A stretch of 64,000 nt of DNA, taken from Lentisphaeria bacterium (lineage in GTDB: Bacteria; Verrucomicrobiota; Lentisphaeria; Victivallales; UBA1829). The notes beneath the pieces are model-generated. The model worked only from the letters and a program-made list of their open reading frames with translations. It was not told the DNA's origin and made no database searches. Shown here in pieces: positions 44,735 to 54,155 of this stretch. Positions within the stretch are counted from its first letter, which is position 1. Every line of letters starts with the position of its first letter. The position numbers and the translations under genes are program-made. The DNA lies in contig JAFTIQ010000004.1 of assembly GCA_017456805.1 (NCBI GenBank), positions 67,149 through 131,148 of the forward strand. The letters run 5' to 3'.

Positions 44735-44762
44735 ACTATAAATGCAAAGAGAAAAAAATCAA
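44735..44762 (-). promoter_or_regulatory. Promoter of the SIMPL gene
   Basis: Minus-strand TTGATT (44757-44762), 16-base spacer, TATAGT (44735-44740). It is divergent from the metK promoter 30 bases away. Confidence 0.5.
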
Positions 44763-44791
44763 GATAAAAACTCTTTTTTTTTCTAAAAAAT

Positions 44792-44820
44792 TTGAAGTAT
44801 TGTCAAGGTGGGTGTATATT
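44792..44820 (+). promoter_or_regulatory. metK operon promoter
   Basis: TTGAAG (44792-44797), 17-base spacer, TATATT (44815-44820). A leader of about 45 bases remains before the ATG, too short for a SAM riboswitch. Confidence 0.65.
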
Positions 44821-44871
44821 ATATAAATAGGATAAGGGAAAATCATTGAAAAAGAATGGAGAATAAGAAAA

Positions 44872-46065
44872 ATGAGCAAAATTCGCGCAGAACACATTTT
44901 TACCTCGGAATCCGTTTCTGAGGGGCATCCTGATAAAGTGTCTGATCAGATTTCAGATGCAATTCTTGATGCCTGTCTGGAACAGGATCCTGAAAGCCGT
45001 GTCGCCTGTGAAACTCTTTGTACGACCGACCTGGTAGTCCTTTCCGGAGAAATCACCACAAAAGCCAAAGTCGATTGGGAAGGAATTGCCAGAAATGTGA
45101 TCCGTGAAATCGGTTACAATTCCGATGATCTCGGGTTCTGTGCAGACAGCTGTGATGTGAAAGTTTATATCCATAAACAGTCCCCGGATATTTCTCAAGG
45201 GGTCACTGTCGGGGAAGGGCTTCATAAAGAACAGGGTGCCGGCGACCAGGGAATGATGTTCGGATATGCCTGCAATGAAACAGAATCCTATATGCCCGCA
45301 ACGATTCATTATGCCCACCGGATCGTGGAAGAATTGGCGCGGCTCCGGAAAGCTGATCCCAAAACCTATTATTTTCTCCGCCCTGACTCCAAATCTCAGG
45401 TTTCCATGCTTTACAAAGATGGAAAGCCGGTTTGCGTGAAAGCAATCGTTGTATCTCATCAGCATACCCCTGACATGGAACGGGAACAGCTGGAAGCTCT
45501 GGTTAAAGATGTGGTGAAAAAAGTCATTCCCGCTCAGTTCCTGAACTGCGGAATTGAATGGCACATCAACCCCACCGGACGCTTCGTTCTCGGCGGACCT
45601 GCCGGAGATACCGGTTTGACCGGACGGAAAATCATTGTGGATACCTATGGCGGAGTCGGTTCTCACGGCGGCGGTGCATTCTCCGGAAAAGACCCCTCCA
45701 AAGTGGACCGTTCTGCGGCTTATATGTGCCGTTATATTGCAAAAAATATCGTCGCTGCCGGGTTGGCTGAAAAATGCGAAGTCCAGGTCGCTTACGCGAT
45801 CGGGGTCGCTCAGCCCGTTTCTGTCAACGTGGATACTTACGGAACCGGAAAGCTTGCAGCAGAGGCTTATGAAGCGATCGTCCGCAAAGTCTTTGATCTG
45901 ACTCCTGCCGGAATTTTGGAAACCCTTCAGCTGAAGCATCCCGGAAAAGGAAACTGGAGCTATCGGAAATATTGCACATACGGTCATTTCGGAAGAACCG
46001 GTGTGCCCTGGGAAGAACTTGATAAAGTGGAACTTCTCCGGAAAGAGGCTGAACAGTACAAATGA
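44872..46065 (+). CDS. metK: S-adenosylmethionine synthetase
   Basis: A 397-residue MetK, making SAM from methionine and [27 protein letters not shown] opens the ATP-binding site, [12 protein letters not shown] is the family signature, and [18 protein letters not shown] is the phosphate-binding P-loop-like motif. Length is normal. It is first in a unit with a PfkB kinase and ahcY; the ATGA overlap with the kinase indicates coupling. Together they make SAM, hydrolyse SAH and phosphorylate the adenosine released. Confidence 0.97.
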   Translation: MSKIRAEHIFTSESVSEGHPDKVSDQISDAILDACLEQDPESRVACETLCTTDLVVLSGEITTKAKVDWEGIARNVIREIGYNSDDLGFCADSCDVKVYIHKQSPDISQGVTVGEGLHKEQGAGDQGMMFGYACNETESYMPATIHYAHRIVEELARLRKADPKTYYFLRPDSKSQVSMLYKDGKPVCVKAIVVSHQHTPDMEREQLEALVKDVVKKVIPAQFLNCGIEWHINPTGRFVLGGPAGDTGLTGRKIIVDTYGGVGSHGGGAFSGKDPSKVDRSAAYMCRYIAKNIVAAGLAEKCEVQVAYAIGVAQPVSVNVDTYGTGKLAAEAYEAIVRKVFDLTPAGILETLQLKHPGKGNWSYRKYCTYGHFGRTGVPWEELDKVELLRKEAEQYK

Positions 46066-47051
46066 GTCGAACACCCACAGTTCTCGGTTTCGGAACCGCA
46101 ATTCTGGATTTGCTGGTTCGTGTGGATGATTCTTTCATAACAGAACATTCCGGCGGTGGAAAAGGCGGCATGATCCTTGTGGATGAGGCTGCCTGCAGCA
46201 ACATGCTTTCTCTTTTGCCGGAATGTAAAGTCGCCCCCGGCGGATCTGCCGGAAACACCCTTGCCGGTTTGCTCCGGCTCGGAATCGGCGGCCGTATGCT
46301 GGGAAAAGTCGGCAGAGACGAACAGGGCGATCTTTACAGGGACCGTTTCGCCAAGCTGGGCGGGGATATTTCTTCCTTCAAATTTTCTGAAACGACCCGC
46401 ACCGGTTGCTGTATTTGTCTTGTGACGCCGGATTCTGAACGGACCATGAGAACGTATCTCGGAGCTGCATCTGAAATGACAGAGGCGGATTTCCGGCCGG
46501 AGGATCTTGAAGGTGTGGATCTGATCCATTTGGAAGGATATCAATTGTACAGTCCGGGCATGTTTGAACGGCTGCTTTCCGAAGCAAAAAAACGGAATAT
46601 CCCTGTCAGTTTTGATTTCTCTTCCTATGAGATCGTGAAGACTTTCCGGGATCGCATTGCAGATTTGCTCAACGATGTTTCCATCATCTTTGCCAATGAA
46701 GAAGAAGCTGCGGAATTTGTCGGAAGAGATAAATTTACACCGGAATACGCTCTTGATGTCCTTTCCGGTTATTGCAATACCGCCGTTGTGAAACTTGGAA
46801 AAAAAGGTGCATTGCTCCGCCGGAACGGCGAGACTGTGTTTGTCAATGCAGAACTTGTCAATGCTGTTGATACCACCGGGGCAGGGGACTTGTGGCAGGC
46901 TGGGTTCCTTTATGGATATCTGACCGGAAGATCTCTTGAGACCTGCGGAAAACTCGGAGCTGCTCTCGGTGCAGAAGTCGTCAGTGTGCTCGGCGGATCT
47001 GTTCCTGAAGAGGGCTGGCAGCGGATTATTCAGAAATTTAACTTGAAATAA
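46062..47051 (+). CDS. PfkB-family kinase, probable adenosine kinase
   Basis: A 329-residue ribokinase-family enzyme. [22 protein letters not shown] contains the catalytic Asp of the PfkB signature 2, and [15 protein letters not shown] is the substrate-binding N-terminal motif. Placement between metK and ahcY, and resemblance to adenosine kinases, argue that it phosphorylates adenosine from SAH hydrolysis to AMP, pulling the reaction forward. Other PfkB substrates are not excluded by sequence. It is followed by ahcY after 12 bases. Confidence 0.85.
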   Translation: MSRTPTVLGFGTAILDLLVRVDDSFITEHSGGGKGGMILVDEAACSNMLSLLPECKVAPGGSAGNTLAGLLRLGIGGRMLGKVGRDEQGDLYRDRFAKLGGDISSFKFSETTRTGCCICLVTPDSERTMRTYLGAASEMTEADFRPEDLEGVDLIHLEGYQLYSPGMFERLLSEAKKRNIPVSFDFSSYEIVKTFRDRIADLLNDVSIIFANEEEAAEFVGRDKFTPEYALDVLSGYCNTAVVKLGKKGALLRRNGETVFVNAELVNAVDTTGAGDLWQAGFLYGYLTGRSLETCGKLGAALGAEVVSVLGGSVPEEGWQRIIQKFNLK

Positions 47052-47063
47052 AGGATATGGAAC

Positions 47064-48485
47064 ATGGCGAAAAAGAAATTTGAAGATTACAAGATCCGTG
47101 ATATCGGTCTTGCAGATTTTGGCAGAAAAGAACTTGATATTGCAGAAAAAGAAATGCCCGGATTGATGGCTGTCCGCGAACAGTACGGCAAGAAAAAACC
47201 GCTGAAGGGCGTCAAGATCATGGGTTCTCTGCACATGACGATTCAGACTGCCGCTTTGATTGAAACTCTTGCGGCTCTCGGCGCAGATGTACGCTGGGCA
47301 TCCTGCAATATTTTTTCTACTCAGGATCATGCCGCAGCCGCAATCGCAAAAGATGGAATTCCTGTTTTTGCATGGAAAGGCGAAACACTGGAAGAATATT
47401 GGGATTGCACCTATCGCGCAATGACTTGGCCCGATGGTTCCGGTCCGGATCAGATCGTGGATGACGGCGGTGATGCAACTCTTTTGATCCATTGGGGTGT
47501 GCGCGGGGAAGATGATCCCAAGTTCCTGAGCCGCAAACCCGGCTCCGAAGAAGAAAAGGTGATCCTGAATCTCCTGAAAAAAGTCCGCAAGGAAGATCCG
47601 AAACACTGGCATAAAGTCGCAAAGAAGATCCGCGGCGTCTCCGAAGAAACAACAACAGGTGTTCACCGCTTGATTCAGATGGAAGAAAAAGGCGAACTTC
47701 TCTTCCCCGCAATCAACGTTAACGACTCTGTGACAAAATCCAAATTTGACAATATTTACGGCTGCCGTCACTCTCTGACTGACGGGATCAAGCGCGCTCT
47801 TGATGTGATGCTTGCCGGAAAAGAAGCTGTTGTCTGCGGATTCGGTGATGTGGGCAAAGGCTGTGCTGAAGCTCTTGCCAATGAACATGCCCGTGTGACG
47901 GTGACCGAAATCGACCCGATTTGTGCGCTTCAGGCTTGCATGGCAGGCTACAAAGTCGCTCCCGTGGAAGATTGCCTGAAAACAGCAGATCTCTATGTTA
48001 CCTGCACCGGGAACTGTCATATCATTACTGCCGAACACATGGCTAAGATGAAAGATCAGGCAATCGTCTGCAATATCGGACACTTTGATAATGAGATCGA
48101 AGTTGCCAAACTGAAAGCGGTCAAAGGGATCAAGGTCCTTGAGATCAAAGGAAGCGAATGTCCTGTTCACCGCTATACTTTCCCGGATGGACACAGCATT
48201 TATCTGCTGGCGGAAGGCCGCCTGGTCAACCTCGGCTGCGCAACCGGGCATCCGAACTTTGTGATGAGCTGTTCTTTCTCCAATCAGACCCTTGCTCAGA
48301 TCAAGATTGCAAAGGAAAAACTGAAAACCGCTGTTTACACTCTGCCCAAAGAACTGGATGAAGAAGTGGCACGTCTCCACTTGAGTAAACTCGGCGCAAA
48401 ACTGACCACTCTCTCTCAGGAACAGGCTGATTACATCGGCGTTCCGAAAGACGGTCCGTTCAAACCTGATACTTACAGATATTAA
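47064..48485 (+). CDS. ahcY: Adenosylhomocysteinase
   Basis: A 473-residue SAH hydrolase splitting SAH into homocysteine and adenosine with tightly bound [27 protein letters not shown] opens the substrate domain, [15 protein letters not shown] is conserved, and [15 protein letters not shown] is the NAD-binding glycine motif. The chain ends KPDTYRY, the C-terminal lysine/tyrosine region needed at the cofactor site. A long insertion (about residues 145-185) is typical of one bacterial subgroup. Last enzyme of the metK unit; a TauE-type transporter follows 12 bases on. Confidence 0.97.
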   Translation: MAKKKFEDYKIRDIGLADFGRKELDIAEKEMPGLMAVREQYGKKKPLKGVKIMGSLHMTIQTAALIETLAALGADVRWASCNIFSTQDHAAAAIAKDGIPVFAWKGETLEEYWDCTYRAMTWPDGSGPDQIVDDGGDATLLIHWGVRGEDDPKFLSRKPGSEEEKVILNLLKKVRKEDPKHWHKVAKKIRGVSEETTTGVHRLIQMEEKGELLFPAINVNDSVTKSKFDNIYGCRHSLTDGIKRALDVMLAGKEAVVCGFGDVGKGCAEALANEHARVTVTEIDPICALQACMAGYKVAPVEDCLKTADLYVTCTGNCHIITAEHMAKMKDQAIVCNIGHFDNEIEVAKLKAVKGIKVLEIKGSECPVHRYTFPDGHSIYLLAEGRLVNLGCATGHPNFVMSCSFSNQTLAQIKIAKEKLKTAVYTLPKELDEEVARLHLSKLGAKLTTLSQEQADYIGVPKDGPFKPDTYRY

Positions 48486-48497
48486 GGAATCGTTCAA

Positions 48498-49262
48498 ATG
48501 GAATTTTTCTTTGGAGATTTCTCCAATGTTCAGATTCTCATTTTGATCGTAGCCGCAATTTTAATAGGGATCAACAAGACCGGGATTCCCGGTTTGGGAT
48601 TGATCCCTGTTATTATGCTGGTATTTACGTTCGAAACGGGAATTTCCACCGGTTTGCAGCTGATGATGCTCTGCATGGCAGATTTGGCGGCAGTTGCTTA
48701 TTATCACAAAACAGCGAATTGGAAGATCATCGGGAAACTGCTGCCTGCGGCATTGTGCGGGATCGTGATCGGCTCCTGCGTAATCCACAAGCTGGATCAA
48801 AATGCTATGATGCTTTTGATGGGGATCGTGATCCTTATCCTGAGCGGGATCAGTGTTGTCCGCGAGATCTGGTGGACCGATGCGGAAAAAATTCCGTCCC
48901 ACTGGAGTTTTGCGGTAGCCACCGGATTGCTTGCCGGTTTTTCCACCCAGATCGCCAATGCCGCCGGCCCGATCATGGCATTGTACCTGCTTGCGATGCG
49001 TATGCCGAAAATGGAATATATGGGGACCGCTGCATGGTATTTCATGATTCTGAACTGGATCAAACTTCCGATTTTTGCGTGGGAAGGACGAATTACGCTT
49101 GCTTCCGTCAAGGCTGACCTGGCAATGATTCCCTTCCTTTTGATCGGGGCTGTTCTTGGGATCGTTATGCTGAATAAAATGCCGAAAACCGTTTTCAACT
49201 GGATCATCCTGATCCTTTCCGCAGTAGCTTCCGTTTATATGATCGTCAAGTCCGTGATTTGA
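48498..49262 (+). CDS. TauE/SafE-family sulfur-compound or anion exporter
   Basis: A 254-residue membrane protein with about eight helices in two repeats. The first repeat has GINKTGIPGLGLIPVIML, and the second has GLLAGFSTQIANAAGPIMALYLLAM, both typical of TauE/SafE. Members export sulfite, sulfoacetate and related anions. It directly follows ahcY, so it may export a sulfur metabolite from the methionine cycle, though this is inference. A terminator follows the stop. Confidence 0.85.
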   Translation: MEFFFGDFSNVQILILIVAAILIGINKTGIPGLGLIPVIMLVFTFETGISTGLQLMMLCMADLAAVAYYHKTANWKIIGKLLPAALCGIVIGSCVIHKLDQNAMMLLMGIVILILSGISVVREIWWTDAEKIPSHWSFAVATGLLAGFSTQIANAAGPIMALYLLAMRMPKMEYMGTAAWYFMILNWIKLPIFAWEGRITLASVKADLAMIPFLLIGAVLGIVMLNKMPKTVFNWIILILSAVASVYMIVKSVI

Positions 49263-49282
49263 CAATTTTGTGCCTGAATTTC

Positions 49283-49320
49283 AAGGATGAGTTCCTTCCG
49301 TGGAGCCCATCCTTTTTTTA
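49283..49320 (+). terminator. Terminator of the metK-ahcY-tauE unit
   Basis: Outer 7-bp stem AAGGATG/CATCCTT with a partly paired interior, running into seven T residues. Confidence 0.75.
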
Positions 49321-49380
49321 TTTTTCTGTTCAAAAAAACGACGGAATCAAAAAAATAATCAAAAAATTAGTTTTATCTAA

Positions 49381-49408
49381 TTGAAAAAAGAAAAAAGTGA
49401 TGTATATT
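49381..49408 (+). promoter_or_regulatory. feoAB promoter
   Basis: TTGAAA (49381-49386), 16-base spacer, TATATT (49403-49408). A leader of about 100 bases precedes feoA; no canonical Fur box was clear, although TATAATATAAT follows immediately. Confidence 0.62.
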
Positions 49409-49512
49409 ATAATATAATGTGCGTGAAAGAAGGATTTTTACGCAGTGATTTTGGAATATTAGCTGATACAAAGTTTTGAATAAAACTCAGTCAACAAAAC
49501 AGGAGTTGGAAG

Positions 49513-49824
49513 ATGGCTGAAAAAAAATGTTCGTGCGGATGCGGTTGTTCCGCCGGAAAAACAAAAGAATATCATGTTCCTGCTGAGAACGGGGAAGCAA
49601 CCCTCGCAGAGCTGCCGGTCGGAACAAAGGCAACGATCGTAAAGATCATGCCGAAAGCCCGTGGCAGAAAGAAATTTGCGGATGTGGGAATCGTTCCCGG
49701 AAGTGAATTGCTGATCGAAGCTCATGCTCCATTCGGCGGGCTGATCCGCGTAAAAGTAATGGAAACAAGCATGGCTCTTCATAAAGATGAAGCCGCAAAT
49801 ATTGTGATGAAACCCGAGGAGTAA
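49513..49824 (+). CDS. feoA: FeoA-domain protein with a cysteine-rich N-terminus
   Basis: A 103-residue protein. Residues about 30-100 form the SH3-like FeoA domain (LAELPVGTKATIVKIMPK, ADVGIVPGSELLIEAHAPFGGLIRVKV) that supports the FeoB ferrous-iron transporter. An unusual N-terminal tail has four alternating cysteines (C6, C8, C10, C12) in CSCGCGC, which might bind metal. An AGGAG site precedes the start, and feoB begins eight bases after the stop. Confidence 0.9.
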   Translation: MAEKKCSCGCGCSAGKTKEYHVPAENGEATLAELPVGTKATIVKIMPKARGRKKFADVGIVPGSELLIEAHAPFGGLIRVKVMETSMALHKDEAANIVMKPEE

Positions 49825-49831
49825 ACAGGAT

Positions 49832-51982
49832 ATGAATCGGAATTTTCGAATTGCCCTTGCGGGAAATCCCAACTGCGGAAAAACCACAATTTTCAATGCT
49901 TTGACCGGTGCCAGACAGCATGTGGGAAATTATCCCGGCGTGACAGTGGAAAGCAAATCCGGGAAGTTCGTTCTGAATGGATCTGAAATCGAATTGATCG
50001 ATTTGCCCGGAGTTTATTCTCTCTCTTCCAGCTCTCCCGAAGAGGAAGTTGTATTCAATGAACTGACTCAGCCCGGGATCGACCTGATCATCAACGTAGT
50101 GGATTCCACCATTCCTCAGCGCAGTCTTTACCTGACGACTCAGCTTGCCGAACTTCATATCCCCATGCTTCTTGCCTTCAATATGGCTGATGATGCAGAA
50201 CGGAAGGGACTGAAATATAATTTTCAGAAGCTGGAAAAATATTTCGGTTCCCCCATTGTGCAGACCATCGGCAGCAAATCCAGCGGGGTTCAGAACCTTT
50301 TGAAACAGCTGAGCAAAACTCTCGATGAACTGGAAGATCATGGCGTGCCGATGCTCTCCTATGGTGCAGATATCGATGATGCAATCAATGCTGTTTCCGA
50401 AAAAATCGATGCACTGGATCTGGAAATCTGCAAACACATTCCTTCCCGTTTTTATGCGATCAAACTTCTGGAACATGACAGTTCCGCAATGAAGATCACA
50501 GAGCTTCAGCCGATCCATGAGGAAGTGGAAGCTCAGATCAAGCATTTGTGGGAAAAACATGCGATCAAGGCGGAAACCTTCATGGCTGACTGCCGTTATG
50601 CCATGCTCGCCGGAGCATGCCGCGATACGATTTCCAAAACCGGTGAAAAACGCCGGGAAATCTCTGATAAAATCGACTTGGTCATGACCAACAAGTTCCT
50701 TGGATTCCCGATTTTCCTTGTTATCATGTATCTGACATTCTGGTTCACCTTCACCTGTGCTGATCCGCTGATGGGGTATATTGAAGAATTCTTCGGCTGG
50801 CTCGGAGATGTGATCAAAGGGTATTGGTCCGAAGAAAATCTGCCCTATTTGCGCAGTCTGATCACCGATGGGATCATCGGCGGAGTCGGCGGAGTGATCG
50901 TCTTCCTGCCCAATATTCTTTTCCTGTTCTTTGTGATCGCAATTCTGGAAGAGTCCGGTTACATGTCCCGCGCAGCGTTTGTGATGGATGGGATCATGCG
51001 GAAATTCGGACTTCAGGGCAAATCTTTTGTTCCTCTTGTCCTCGGATTCGGCTGTACTGTTCCGGCCGTTATGGCAACCAGAACCATTGAATCCCAGCGG
51101 GATCGAACTGTCACGATCATGGTTCTCCCGTTGATGAGCTGCGGCGCAAGACTTCCGATTTACGCATTGATCATACCGGCGTTTTTTGCCCAGTACCGGG
51201 CGTTCACCATGTGGGGGATCTATGTGATCGGAATCATCATTGCCCTGATCGCTGCCCGTATTATGAAAGGAACGCTTTTCAAAGGCGACGGCGAAGTCTA
51301 TCTGATGGAACTTCCGCCTTACCGTATGCCCACCTTCCAGAGTTTGATGCTCCACATGTGGGATCGCGGAAAGATGTATCTTCAGAAAGCAGGTACTATC
51401 ATTCTGGCAACCAGCGTGATCCTTTATATCTGCAATACCTATCCTGAAAAGAAAGAGTTTTCTCAGGATTATGATGCAAAGATCGAAGCAGTTCAGAATG
51501 ATACCAAACTGACCGATGAAGAAAAAAAAGAACAGACTGCTGCCCTCGATAATGAAAAATCCGCAGAAGCGATGGAGTACACGATCTCCGGAAGAGTCGG
51601 AAAAGCTCTGGAACCCATCTTCAGACCTCTTGGCTTTGATTGGAAGATCGCCACAGCCACGATCGGCGCACTCGCAGCAAAGGAAGTCTTTGTCTCTCAG
51701 ATGGGAATCCTTTATTCCGAAGGCGAAGCGGATGAAGAATCCGTAACCCTGCGGGAAAAAATGCGGAAGGTTTATACTCCGCTTCAGGCATTCTGTATCA
51801 TGCTGTTCTGTCTGCTTTCCATCCCCTGTCTGGCAACGCTGGCGATCATTCGCCGGGAATTGAACTCATGGAAGATGATGTTCGCAGAAGGAATCGGCTT
51901 GTTCCTGCTTGCTTATATTACGACAATGATCGTATATCAGCTGGGAACGATTTTCAAGATCGGGACAAATCTGCTTGGATAA
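49832..51982 (+). CDS. feoB: Ferrous iron transport protein B
   Basis: A 716-residue FeoB. The N-terminal G domain has GNPNCGKTT (G1), LIDLPGVYSLSSSSPEE (G3 and switch II) and FNMADDAE in place of the usual NxxD at G4. After a helical insertion come the gate domains: KSFVPLVLGFGCTVPAVMATR and LPLMSCGARLPIYALI are the paired FeoB gate motifs. A soluble charged insertion of about 50 residues (KKEFSQDYDAKIEAVQNDTKLTD) lies before the last helices. It imports Fe(II) and fits an anaerobic life style. A terminator follows. Confidence 0.96.
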   Translation: MNRNFRIALAGNPNCGKTTIFNALTGARQHVGNYPGVTVESKSGKFVLNGSEIELIDLPGVYSLSSSSPEEEVVFNELTQPGIDLIINVVDSTIPQRSLYLTTQLAELHIPMLLAFNMADDAERKGLKYNFQKLEKYFGSPIVQTIGSKSSGVQNLLKQLSKTLDELEDHGVPMLSYGADIDDAINAVSEKIDALDLEICKHIPSRFYAIKLLEHDSSAMKITELQPIHEEVEAQIKHLWEKHAIKAETFMADCRYAMLAGACRDTISKTGEKRREISDKIDLVMTNKFLGFPIFLVIMYLTFWFTFTCADPLMGYIEEFFGWLGDVIKGYWSEENLPYLRSLITDGIIGGVGGVIVFLPNILFLFFVIAILEESGYMSRAAFVMDGIMRKFGLQGKSFVPLVLGFGCTVPAVMATRTIESQRDRTVTIMVLPLMSCGARLPIYALIIPAFFAQYRAFTMWGIYVIGIIIALIAARIMKGTLFKGDGEVYLMELPPYRMPTFQSLMLHMWDRGKMYLQKAGTIILATSVILYICNTYPEKKEFSQDYDAKIEAVQNDTKLTDEEKKEQTAALDNEKSAEAMEYTISGRVGKALEPIFRPLGFDWKIATATIGALAAKEVFVSQMGILYSEGEADEESVTLREKMRKVYTPLQAFCIMLFCLLSIPCLATLAIIRRELNSWKMMFAEGIGLFLLAYITTMIVYQLGTIFKIGTNLLG

Positions 51983-52003
51983 GCTGTTGAACTGAGAGTT
52001 TGC

Positions 52004-52039
52004 GGGCGGTCTCCACTTCCTCCGGAGCCGCCCTTTTTT
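52004..52039 (+). terminator. feoAB terminator
   Basis: Stem GGGCGG-t-CTCC / GGAG-CCGCCC with one bulge, loop of 9 bases, followed by six T residues. Confidence 0.85.
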
Positions 52040-53009
52040 ATGCCTGCGTGCAGATCAGTACCAACCCGCTGAGACAGACGATCAATGCAGCCAGCTGAAC
52101 CGGTTTGACTTTTTCTTTCAGCAGCCAGATACTGGACAAGGTAAAGCTGATGATACAGCTGCCCACCATCATCGGGTAGCACATGCCGCCAAGACCTTTT
52201 TCTGCCATCACATCCATACCCGGATAATGAAGCGTGTAGGCAAAAATAAGACTGAACAATTGCAGCACAGCGATATATTTCCACAACGTGAAGTTTTTCA
52301 CATTCTTTTTGATTTGATCCCAGCGATCCCTGTTCATCAGAACGAGATTCCAAATGACAGCCATTGCAAGCGTTCCGCCTGCTGCACAGAGAGACCGCAT
52401 AATGCTGGGCACATTTCTTGCCTCTTCAAAATAGGAAGGCATCGTTGAAATGTTCTGCTGGATCGCTGCCAGAGTCATGGCTGAAAATGCCAGCAATTTC
52501 CATTTGATCCCGCCTTGATTTTTATTATCTTTCGTGAAGGCAAACAGAACCAGAGCCCCCAGCAGCAGGATGATCCCGGCACCCCGCAGGAAAGTCAACT
52601 CCACTCCAAAGAACAGAATTCCGCCTATAAATGGAAAAATCAGGGCAGACTGAATGATTGACCAAATCACGCCATTGGGGCCAAGCTGCATCGCTTTGGA
52701 CATCAGTTGCAGCATTACAAAATTAATTGCAGAACCCACAAAATAAGCAAGACAGGTCAGAAACGTCACCTTCAGAGAAGCTGTCGAATAGGCAGAGGTC
52801 GCAATCAGAATAATGGCACTCACAATAACGGAAAAAAGCCCGCCGCCCATCTGAACCAGACTCGGTTCAATTCCCTTCTTCGGCGCATCTCCCATGACCA
52901 GTCCCACCAGACACCAGGAGCTTCCTACAATCACCATCGCGATGATTCCAAACGCTATTGAACTGAAAAATGGGATCGTATGAAGAAAATCCAGAATATA
53001 TTGAAACAT
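52038..53009 (-). CDS. DMT/EamA-like transporter, tandem copy A
   Basis: A 323-residue protein with about ten transmembrane helices of the drug/metabolite transporter type. GIIAMVIVGSSWCLVGLVMGDAPKKGIEPSLVQ opens the chain, and the last helices carry YPMMVGSCIISFTLSSIWLLKEKV, the usual EamA ending. It is a close paralogue of the gene immediately upstream (53024-53989), with the same length and boundaries. The two are 14 bases apart and evidently co-transcribed from 54019-54047. They could form a heterodimer. Substrate unknown; resemblance to sugar/DMT carriers of related phyla only. Confidence 0.8.
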   Translation of the reverse strand: MFQYILDFLHTIPFFSSIAFGIIAMVIVGSSWCLVGLVMGDAPKKGIEPSLVQMGGGLFSVIVSAIILIATSAYSTASLKVTFLTCLAYFVGSAINFVMLQLMSKAMQLGPNGVIWSIIQSALIFPFIGGILFFGVELTFLRGAGIILLLGALVLFAFTKDNKNQGGIKWKLLAFSAMTLAAIQQNISTMPSYFEEARNVPSIMRSLCAAGGTLAMAVIWNLVLMNRDRWDQIKKNVKNFTLWKYIAVLQLFSLIFAYTLHYPGMDVMAEKGLGGMCYPMMVGSCIISFTLSSIWLLKEKVKPVQLAALIVCLSGLVLICTQA

Positions 53010-53023
53010 TTTTCAACCCATTC

Positions 53024-53989
53024 TTATTTTGTGCAAATCAAAATCAATCCGCTGATACAGACAATCAGGGCTCCCAGCTGGTAAAGATTGAACTTCTCCT
53101 TCAGCAGTACAACGCTGGAAATGGTGAAACTTACAATGCAGCTTCCCACCATCATCGGATAACTCATCCCGCCCATGCCGTGATCCGCCATCACATTCAT
53201 CCCGGGATAATGAAGCGTGTAAGAGAAGAATAAATTGAAGAACTGAAGCGCAAGGGTATATTTCCACAACATGCCGTTTTTCAAATTGCTTTTGATCTTT
53301 TCCCAATGTGCACGGTTCATCCGGAAGAGATTCCAGATGACAGCCGCTAACACAAATCCGAACTCTGCTGCAAGAACTCGCACAATACTGGGGACTTTAT
53401 CCGCTTCGGGAAAATAAGAAGGCAGGACAGAAAGATTTTGCTGGATCGCTGTAATCACCAATCCGGCAATCGCCAGAAGTTTCCATTTTCCGCCATTGCT
53501 GGAGTTGTCTTTTGTAAACGCAAACAGTACCAGCGCAGCCAGAAGAAGGATGATCCCGAGACAGCGCAAAATGGTGAATTTGACCTCAAAAAAGATCATT
53601 CCGACCATGAACGGAAATACCATTGCCGATTGAATGATTGACCAGATCACCCCGTTCGGACCGCATTGCATCGCCCGGGACATCAGTTCCAGCATAAGAA
53701 AATTCAGAACAGAGGAAAGGATCAGAACCAACGATACCAGCAGCGTTATTTTCACTGATGCCGTGGAATAATCAGATGTGGCAACCATGATAATAATGCT
53801 TGCTGCCGTTGCAACAATGCCGCCCCACAGCTGCACAAGACTGGAATCAATCCCTTTTTTGGGCGCATCTCCCATGACCAGTCCCACCAGACACCAGGAG
53901 CTGCCGACGATCACCATCGCAATAATCCCGAACGCTACCGAACTGAAAAATGGGATCGAACTGAAAAACTGAACAATTTCATGAAGCAT
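53024..53989 (-). CDS. DMT/EamA-like transporter, tandem copy B
   Basis: A 321-residue paralogue of copy A with the same ten-helix layout and nearly identical N-terminal region (PFFSSVAFGIIAMVIVGSSW). The ATG at 53989 has AGAGGAG upstream; 18 further codons upstream are open but cross the leader. A stretch of about 40 bases coding GDAPKKGI and preceding residues is identical at DNA level in the two copies, including synonymous positions, implying recent duplication or gene conversion. Substrate unknown. Confidence 0.8.
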   Translation of the reverse strand: MLHEIVQFFSSIPFFSSVAFGIIAMVIVGSSWCLVGLVMGDAPKKGIDSSLVQLWGGIVATAASIIIMVATSDYSTASVKITLLVSLVLILSSVLNFLMLELMSRAMQCGPNGVIWSIIQSAMVFPFMVGMIFFEVKFTILRCLGIILLLAALVLFAFTKDNSSNGGKWKLLAIAGLVITAIQQNLSVLPSYFPEADKVPSIVRVLAAEFGFVLAAVIWNLFRMNRAHWEKIKSNLKNGMLWKYTLALQFFNLFFSYTLHYPGMNVMADHGMGGMSYPMMVGSCIVSFTISSVVLLKEKFNLYQLGALIVCISGLILICTK

Positions 53990-54018
53990 TTCTTTCTCCT
54001 CTTTTATAAAATTCTTAT

Positions 54019-54047
54019 AATATACACTCTCTACGAATATCATTCAA
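54019..54047 (-). promoter_or_regulatory. Promoter of the tandem DMT transporters
   Basis: Minus-strand TTGAAT (54042-54047), 17-base spacer, TATATT (54019-54024), with GTG before the -10 element. Confidence 0.68.
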
Positions 54048-54080
54048 GTTTGATTCTATAAAACTATCAGAAAATCATGA

Positions 54081-54108
54081 TTGAAAAAACATGTTTCCGG
54101 TGTATATT
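54081..54108 (+). promoter_or_regulatory. Promoter of the second MATE gene
   Basis: TTGAAA (54081-54086), 16-base spacer, TATATT (54103-54108) with GTG extension; start codon 47 bases further. Confidence 0.7.
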
Positions 54109-54155
54109 ACGGAATTCTGTTTTATAAAAAAAATTCTTCTCAGAAAGTATTGTTT

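Noticed and set aside
44735..44871. SAM riboswitch upstream of metK
   Set aside because: The predicted leader is only about 45 bases and no conserved SAM-aptamer core was visible.
45984..48497. An 837-codon open frame antisense to metK, the PfkB gene and ahcY
   Set aside because: It is the mirror of well-recognised genes, has skewed composition and no recognisable domain. Similar long antisense frames over aspS and feoB were rejected for the same reason.
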